The translations under genes and the position numbers were made by a program. DNA of 64,000 nt from Dethiosulfovibrio russensis (GTDB lineage Bacteria; Synergistota; Synergistia; Synergistales; Dethiosulfovibrionaceae). Below the pieces are notes generated by a model. That model was not told the origin of the DNA. It saw only the letters and a list, made by a program, of their open reading frames with translations, and searched no databases. Positions 60,528 to 64,000 of the stretch are shown here, piece after piece; within the stretch, counting starts at the first letter, position 1, and each line of letters starts with the position of its first letter. The stretch covers positions 219,835 through 283,834 of the forward strand of contig NZ_JAKGUG010000005.1 of assembly GCF_021568855.1 (NCBI RefSeq). The letters are read 5' to 3'.

Positions 60528-61321
60528 AAGCCACGGACTACAGCGGATCGACGCCTCAAGAGGTCAGGGAGATAATCAGAAAAGGGGAATGGACCAAGCC
60601 CACCCCGGGAATGTGCAAGGGAAGGGTTCAGGCCAATCTGATAGTCCTCCCCAAGGACTGGGCCTACGACTTTCTCGTCTTCGCCCAGAGAAACCCGACC
60701 CCCTGCCCCATACTGGACATCACCGAACCGGGCGACACCGAGGCCAGGATAATGGCCCCCGGCTCGGATATATCCAGAGATATTCCGAGATACGTGGTCT
60801 GGGAAAACGGCGTCAATATCGACGAACCCACCGACGTAAGCTCCTACTGGCGGGACGACCTGGTCGGCTTCCTTCTGGGCTGCTCCTTCTCCTTCGAGAG
60901 CGCCCTCATGGAGGCGAATATTCCGATAAGGCACATCGAGGAAAACCGCAACGTCCCCATGTACATCACCTCCATGAAGTGCCGTCCGGCCGGTCGGCTG
61001 TCTGGGCCTATGGTGGTCAGCATGAGGCCCATCCCGGCGAGACAGGTTCCCAAGGCGGTTCTGTGCACAGGACGCTTCCCGGGAGTACACGGAGCCCCGG
61101 TTCACGTAGGAGACCCTGAGGCGATAGGGATAAAGGACATCTCCAAACCCGACTTCGGCGACTCGGTCACGATCCGTCCCGGCGAGGTCCCGGTCTTCTG
61201 GGGATGCGGCGTGACGCCCCAGGCGGCGCTGATGGCCAGCAAACCTCCCTTCGCGATAACCCACGCTCCGGGGCACATGATGATACTGGACCCCAAGGAC
61301 GCCGATCTGGCGGTGTTCTGA
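60524..61321 (+). CDS. DUF1445 / D-glutamate cyclase-like protein (YcsI-like)
   Basis: A 265-residue protein of the DUF1445 family, annotated as putative hydro-lyase in bacteria. The domain is also found in the mitochondrial D-glutamate cyclase, which turns D-glutamate into 5-oxo-D-proline. Family blocks: PGMCKGRVQANLIVLPKDWAYDFL, FLLGCSFSFESALMEANIP, VVSMRPIPARQV and FWGCGVTPQAALM...ITHAPGHMMILD. Its place after pxpA, as in the Bacillus ycsFGI-kip region, suggests it makes or repairs substrate for the oxoprolinase. It is the last gene before a terminator. Confidence 0.93.
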   Translation: MKATDYSGSTPQEVREIIRKGEWTKPTPGMCKGRVQANLIVLPKDWAYDFLVFAQRNPTPCPILDITEPGDTEARIMAPGSDISRDIPRYVVWENGVNIDEPTDVSSYWRDDLVGFLLGCSFSFESALMEANIPIRHIEENRNVPMYITSMKCRPAGRLSGPMVVSMRPIPARQVPKAVLCTGRFPGVHGAPVHVGDPEAIGIKDISKPDFGDSVTIRPGEVPVFWGCGVTPQAALMASKPPFAITHAPGHMMILDPKDADLAVF

Positions 61322-61339
61322 TCTCTCGAAAACGCTCCT

Positions 61340-61374
61340 AAAGAGGGACCTCCTTTGCGAGGTTCCTCTTTTTT
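61340..61374 (+). terminator. Rho-independent terminator of the 5-oxoproline operon
   Basis: A 13-bp stem AAAGAGGGACCTC / GAGGTTCCTCTTT (one G-T pair) with a 6-base loop and a T run. Confidence 0.9.
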
Positions 61375-61444
61375 GTCAAAAAAAGATAAAGAGTATCATT
61401 TTGATAATACAAAATTTCAAATATATCGAAATAGATTATCTTGC

Positions 61445-61473
61445 TTGATATCCTCAGCAAATAAACCTATACT
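61445..61473 (+). promoter_or_regulatory. Sigma-70 promoter of the alanine/glycine symporter
   Basis: TTGATA (61445-61450) and TATACT (61468-61473) with a 17-base spacer, 39 bases before the ATG. A small dyad TGAAA-GATAG-TTTCA overlaps the start-site region. Confidence 0.75.
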
Positions 61474-61512
61474 GAAAGATAGTTTCAATTCTATCGGGAA
61501 GGGAATGGTGCC

Positions 61513-62892
61513 ATGATGGGGTTTAACGAACTCATATCCGCCTTGTCCAACTGGCTTTGGGGATGGCCCATGCGGATACTCCTGTTCGGAGGGGGCGTCT
61601 GGCTGACGGTCTCCCTCGGCTTCTTTCAGTTCAAGTACTGTCGCAGAATACTGAGAGAGACCTTCGGAAAGATCTTCTCCTCCAAAAAGGACGGAGAGGG
61701 AACCATATCGCCGTTTCAGGCCACTACTGCGGCCCTGGCCTCGACGGTCGGAGCGGCCAACATAATAGGGGTATCGGTGGCAGTGGCCTTCGGTGGCCCA
61801 GGGGCGATCTTTTGGATGTGGGTAGTAGCGGCCATAGGCTGTGCATCCAAATTCTCCGAGATAGCCCTGGGAGTCCATTACAGGGAAAAAAACGCCAGAG
61901 GAGAGTTCGTCGGAGGCCCCATGTACTACCTGAAGAAAGGCGTCGGAGGAAGGATCGGCAGATGGCTCAGCCTGATATTCTCCTTCTGTCTGATGCTGGA
62001 GATCATACCGTCCATAGCCACCCAGTCCCTTTCGGTGGTTCGATCGGTTAACGAGTTAGGAGTGTCCAGCATAGCAGCAGGAACGGTACTGGCCGTGCTG
62101 GTTGGACTGGTCGTCTTCGGAGGAATCACCAGGATAGGGAAGGTGGCCGAGGTCATGGTTCCAGCCATGGCCGTATGCTTCATAATCGGCGCCCTGATGG
62201 TGCTGGCGGTCAACCTGTCCAAGATACCCGAGGCCCTGTCTCTGATATTCCGTTCGGCCTTCACCCCTGCCGCCTCGATAGGCGGATTCGGCGGTGCCGG
62301 GATAATAGCGACGCTGCGATGGGGAATCGCCAGAGGAACCTACTCCAACGAGGCCGGGATGGGGACCGCTCCGGTAGCCCACAGCACTGCCGTAACCGAC
62401 CATCCCTGTAGACAGGCCTGCTGGGGCATATTCGAGATCGTGGCCGACACTATGATCATATGCACCGTAACGGGACTGGCCATAATAGTGTCCGGAGCCT
62501 GGACCGCCTTGCCGGCGAAGGACGCGGCCACCATGCCTCTCTACGCTTTCTCCTCCGTCTTCGGCGACAAAATAGGCTCTACGGCTATATCCATATCCCT
62601 GACTCTTTTCGTAATATCGACCATAATAACCCTGGTGTACTACGGAGAAAAACAGGCCGAATTCCTCTTCGGGTATCGATTCAGCCTCTTCATGAGGACC
62701 GTCTACGTCGCCGCCATCTTCTGGGGAGCCCTGGGAGGCCTGTCGTCCCTCTTCTACGTTCTGGACATACTGCTGGCCATGGTGATAATTCCCAACATGA
62801 TCGGCCTTCTGACCCTCACTCCGGAAATCAAAAAGCTCAAAAACGACTACTTCTCCGGAGCCATGAGATGGAGGGAAGGGAAATTTTCCTAG
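61513..62892 (+). CDS. Alanine/glycine:cation symporter (AGCS family)
   Basis: A 459-residue sodium-coupled amino-acid transporter with about eleven hydrophobic segments. AGCS signatures: FQATTAALASTVGAANIIGVSVAVAFGGPGAIFWMW, GGPMYYLKKGVG, RWGIARGTYSNEAGMGTAPVAHS and QACWGIFEIVADT. Import of alanine or glycine is expected, fitting amino-acid fermentation. ATG 61513 or 61516 after AAGGGA. It is monocistronic: a new promoter begins 14 bases after the stop. Confidence 0.94.
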   Translation: MMGFNELISALSNWLWGWPMRILLFGGGVWLTVSLGFFQFKYCRRILRETFGKIFSSKKDGEGTISPFQATTAALASTVGAANIIGVSVAVAFGGPGAIFWMWVVAAIGCASKFSEIALGVHYREKNARGEFVGGPMYYLKKGVGGRIGRWLSLIFSFCLMLEIIPSIATQSLSVVRSVNELGVSSIAAGTVLAVLVGLVVFGGITRIGKVAEVMVPAMAVCFIIGALMVLAVNLSKIPEALSLIFRSAFTPAASIGGFGGAGIIATLRWGIARGTYSNEAGMGTAPVAHSTAVTDHPCRQACWGIFEIVADTMIICTVTGLAIIVSGAWTALPAKDAATMPLYAFSSVFGDKIGSTAISISLTLFVISTIITLVYYGEKQAEFLFGYRFSLFMRTVYVAAIFWGALGGLSSLFYVLDILLAMVIIPNMIGLLTLTPEIKKLKNDYFSGAMRWREGKFS

Positions 62893-62905
62893 CCCAAGAC
62901 CCCAC

Positions 62906-62934
62906 TTGACATGAGGTAAAAGCTTGTCTATATT
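62906..62934 (+). promoter_or_regulatory. Sigma-70 promoter of the riboswitch transcript
   Basis: Consensus TTGACA (62906-62911), a 17-base spacer and TATATT (62929-62934). The predicted start near 62941 gives a leader of about 205 bases that contains the riboswitch. Confidence 0.85.
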
Positions 62935-63007
62935 TAAATTTAGAGTTATATAGACCTGCTGTGTCATCACATCTAGGTCCTTAAAGGATCTAAAAATCGA
63001 ATAAGCT

Positions 63008-63098
63008 CAGTTTTCTAGGGTTCCGCGACCTTCGGTCGGCAGGTCCGAGAGAAAACGCACGACTCGTCGTGTACACGGAAGGATAAAAGCCTGGGAGA
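63008..63098 (+). promoter_or_regulatory. ykkC-class (guanidine-I-like) riboswitch aptamer
   Basis: The leader contains the conserved ykkC blocks in order: CTAGGGTTCCGC, a short hairpin (GACC-TTCG-GTC), GGTCCGAGAGA, a second hairpin (CACGAC-style arms GCACGAC / GTCGTGT), ACACGGAAGGATAAAAGCC and TGGGAGA. These are the nucleotides that form the guanidine pocket in guanidine-I riboswitches; ppGpp, PRPP and nucleoside-diphosphate variants share much of the scaffold, so the ligand is likely but not certain. The aptamer's last block also forms the left arm of a terminator, so ligand binding should prevent termination and switch on the B3/B4 gene. Confidence 0.9.
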
Positions 63099-63119
63099 TT
63101 CGGTCCCCAGGCTTTTTTT
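63085..63119 (+). terminator. Riboswitch-controlled terminator
   Basis: An 11-bp stem AAAAGCCTGGG / CCCAGGCTTTT followed by further T. Its left arm is the aptamer's AAAAGCCTGGG, so the two structures exclude each other. Confidence 0.88.
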
Positions 63120-63145
63120 ATACCCGCAAAAGGAGGTTAATCCAA

Positions 63146-63856
63146 ATGAAAAAGTTTATCGTAGAGGACGACTTTAGGCAGGTCTTCCCCGATTCTGTCA
63201 TAGGAGTCGTGGTCTGCCGCGGCCTGGACAACTCGATCAGGGATGAAGAGGAATACCGGGAGATGCTCAAAGAGGCGGAAAGGGAGGCACTCAAACACCT
63301 GACGGAGAGCGAGTTCTCCGAAAACGGCCCCGTGAAGGCATGGAGAGAGGCCTTCAGGAAGTTCAAGACCAAGAAGGGGGCCAGATCGTCCATCGAGGCA
63401 CTGCTGAAAAGGGTCCAGAAGGGACAGGAACTGAGGACCATAAACCCTCTGGTGGACATCTACAACTCCATCTCTCTGAGATACGGTCTACCCTGCGGAG
63501 GCGAGGACATAGACACCTTCGTGGGCAACATAAAACTGACCAAGGCGATCGGCGACGAGGATTTCATCGTTCTCGGAGAGGACAAGTCGTCCCCTCCCTA
63601 CGAGGGAGAGATCGTCTATAAAGACGACCTAGGCGCCATCTGCCGTTGCTGGAACTGGAGGGAGTCGGTCCGCACCATGTTGACCGACAAGACGAAGAAC
63701 GCCTTTCTATGTATCGAGCTGGTTGACGACTCCAGGAAAAACGACCTCGAAAAAGCCCTGAGAGAACTGGCCGATATGGTCAAAGAGAAGCTGGGCGGCA
63801 CCTGCGAGACCTCGATTTTAGACGGTGAAAACGGGGAAGCCGCGATAGAGCCTTAA
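63146..63856 (+). CDS. Free-standing B3/B4 tRNA-editing-type protein
   Basis: A 236-residue protein of the B3/B4 family, the domain that in phenylalanyl-tRNA synthetase beta removes wrongly attached amino acids. The B3/B4 core covers about residues 60-215 (VDIYNSISLRYGLPCGGEDID, GEIVYKDDLGAICRCWNWRESVRTMLT). Such stand-alone proteins deacylate mischarged tRNA in trans; one, CtdA, removes canavanine from tRNA-Arg. The guanidine-type riboswitch in its leader fits protection against a guanidino amino acid or its breakdown product. ATG behind AAAGGAGGT. Confidence 0.88.
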   Translation: MKKFIVEDDFRQVFPDSVIGVVVCRGLDNSIRDEEEYREMLKEAEREALKHLTESEFSENGPVKAWREAFRKFKTKKGARSSIEALLKRVQKGQELRTINPLVDIYNSISLRYGLPCGGEDIDTFVGNIKLTKAIGDEDFIVLGEDKSSPPYEGEIVYKDDLGAICRCWNWRESVRTMLTDKTKNAFLCIELVDDSRKNDLEKALRELADMVKEKLGGTCETSILDGENGEAAIEP

Positions 63857-63861
63857 GGGCA

Positions 63862-64000
63862 TCTCTAAAAACGTCACTCCTCGGAGAGGCCGTTTCGGCG
63901 GAGCCCATTCGAGCCCGTATTTCCGACCTGCCGTCGTGTAGTACGGATGGGGCGACAGGACGTCGCCCCAAGCCGAGGGGGCACAGGACGTGCCCTCCGA
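63862..64000. repeat. Structured interspersed repeat, second copy, cut by the window end
   Basis: It starts with CTCTAAAAAC and then follows the copy at 45803-46020. From 63903 to the window end about 92 of 98 bases agree. The hairpin GGGGCGAC-AGGAC-GTCGCCCC is unchanged. In the second AGGAC hairpin an A in the first copy is replaced by C, restoring a C-G pair (CAC-AGGAC-GTG), which supports selection on structure. The right arm is outside the window. Confidence 0.78.

Noticed and set aside
63780..63971. Minus-strand reading frame whose N-terminus matches a frame on the minus strand of the first repeat copy
   Set aside because: The similarity comes from the repeat itself; the rest overlaps the B3/B4 gene antisense and has no ribosome site.

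Overview
The window comes from a Gram-negative, amino-acid-fermenting anaerobe, most likely a member of the Synergistota close to Dethiosulfovibrio. That assignment is inferred from content: TAXI-type TRAP transport, many amino-acid and peptide permeases, corrinoid methyl transfer, a split YeeE/YedE thiosulfate importer, many two-transmembrane cyclic-di-GMP enzymes, and frequent TTG/GTG starts behind strong AGGAGG sites. No tRNA, rRNA, CRISPR array, phage or transposase was seen.

Layout. 1-8.1 kb: the 3' end of leuA, a lipoprotein, a secreted alpha/beta hydrolase, a ceramidase-like protein, an atypical SDR, a DUF2000 protein and an AraC regulator. 8.2-17.2 kb: a ribose-type ABC importer, a leaderless periplasmic-binding-fold protein, then a tight operon of a corrinoid protein, three UroD-fold methyltransferases and a RACo-type ferredoxin/ASKHA reactivator. 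17.3-22.1 kb: a TauE/SafE permease and two duplicated diguanylate cyclases, one with an intact PhnD-like binding protein and the other with only the tail of one. 22.3-30.1 kb: a LysR regulator, an aconitase-superfamily hydratase, and an operon of dipeptide epimerase, permease, beta-lactamase-fold hydrolase and DUF819 protein. 30.2-33.7 kb: a TAXI-TRAP operon with DUF3870. 33.8-43.8 kb: a coiled-coil membrane protein, two HD-GYP proteins (one with a binding-protein partner), a GH3 enzyme and the YeeE halves. 43.9-51.3 kb: an S9 peptidase, a structured repeat, then an overlapping operon of a 38-residue symporter accessory protein, SSS symporter, histidine kinase, sigma-54 activator and RpoN. 51.4-56.4 kb: a hybrid kinase with a binding-protein sensor, plus a REC-HD-GYP partner. 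56.6-61.3 kb: a 5-oxoproline operon (NRAMP-related protein, pxpB, pxpC, pxpA, DUF1445) behind a GG-N10-GC sigma-54 promoter with two upstream dyads 20 bp apart. 61.5-64 kb: an alanine/glycine symporter, a ykkC-type (guanidine-I-like) riboswitch with built-in terminator in front of a free-standing B3/B4 tRNA-editing-type protein, and a second copy of the structured repeat.

Themes. Small-molecule-binding sensors (PhnD type, type-1 periplasmic fold, ABC_sub_bind) are paired three times with cyclic-di-GMP synthesis or breakdown. Sigma-54 and a cognate activator sit about 5 kb upstream of a promoter they could serve. The most novel-looking items are the corrinoid/ABC cluster, the riboswitch-B3/B4 pair, the sigma-54-controlled 5-oxoproline operon, and the hairpin repeats with duplicated AGGAC loops.
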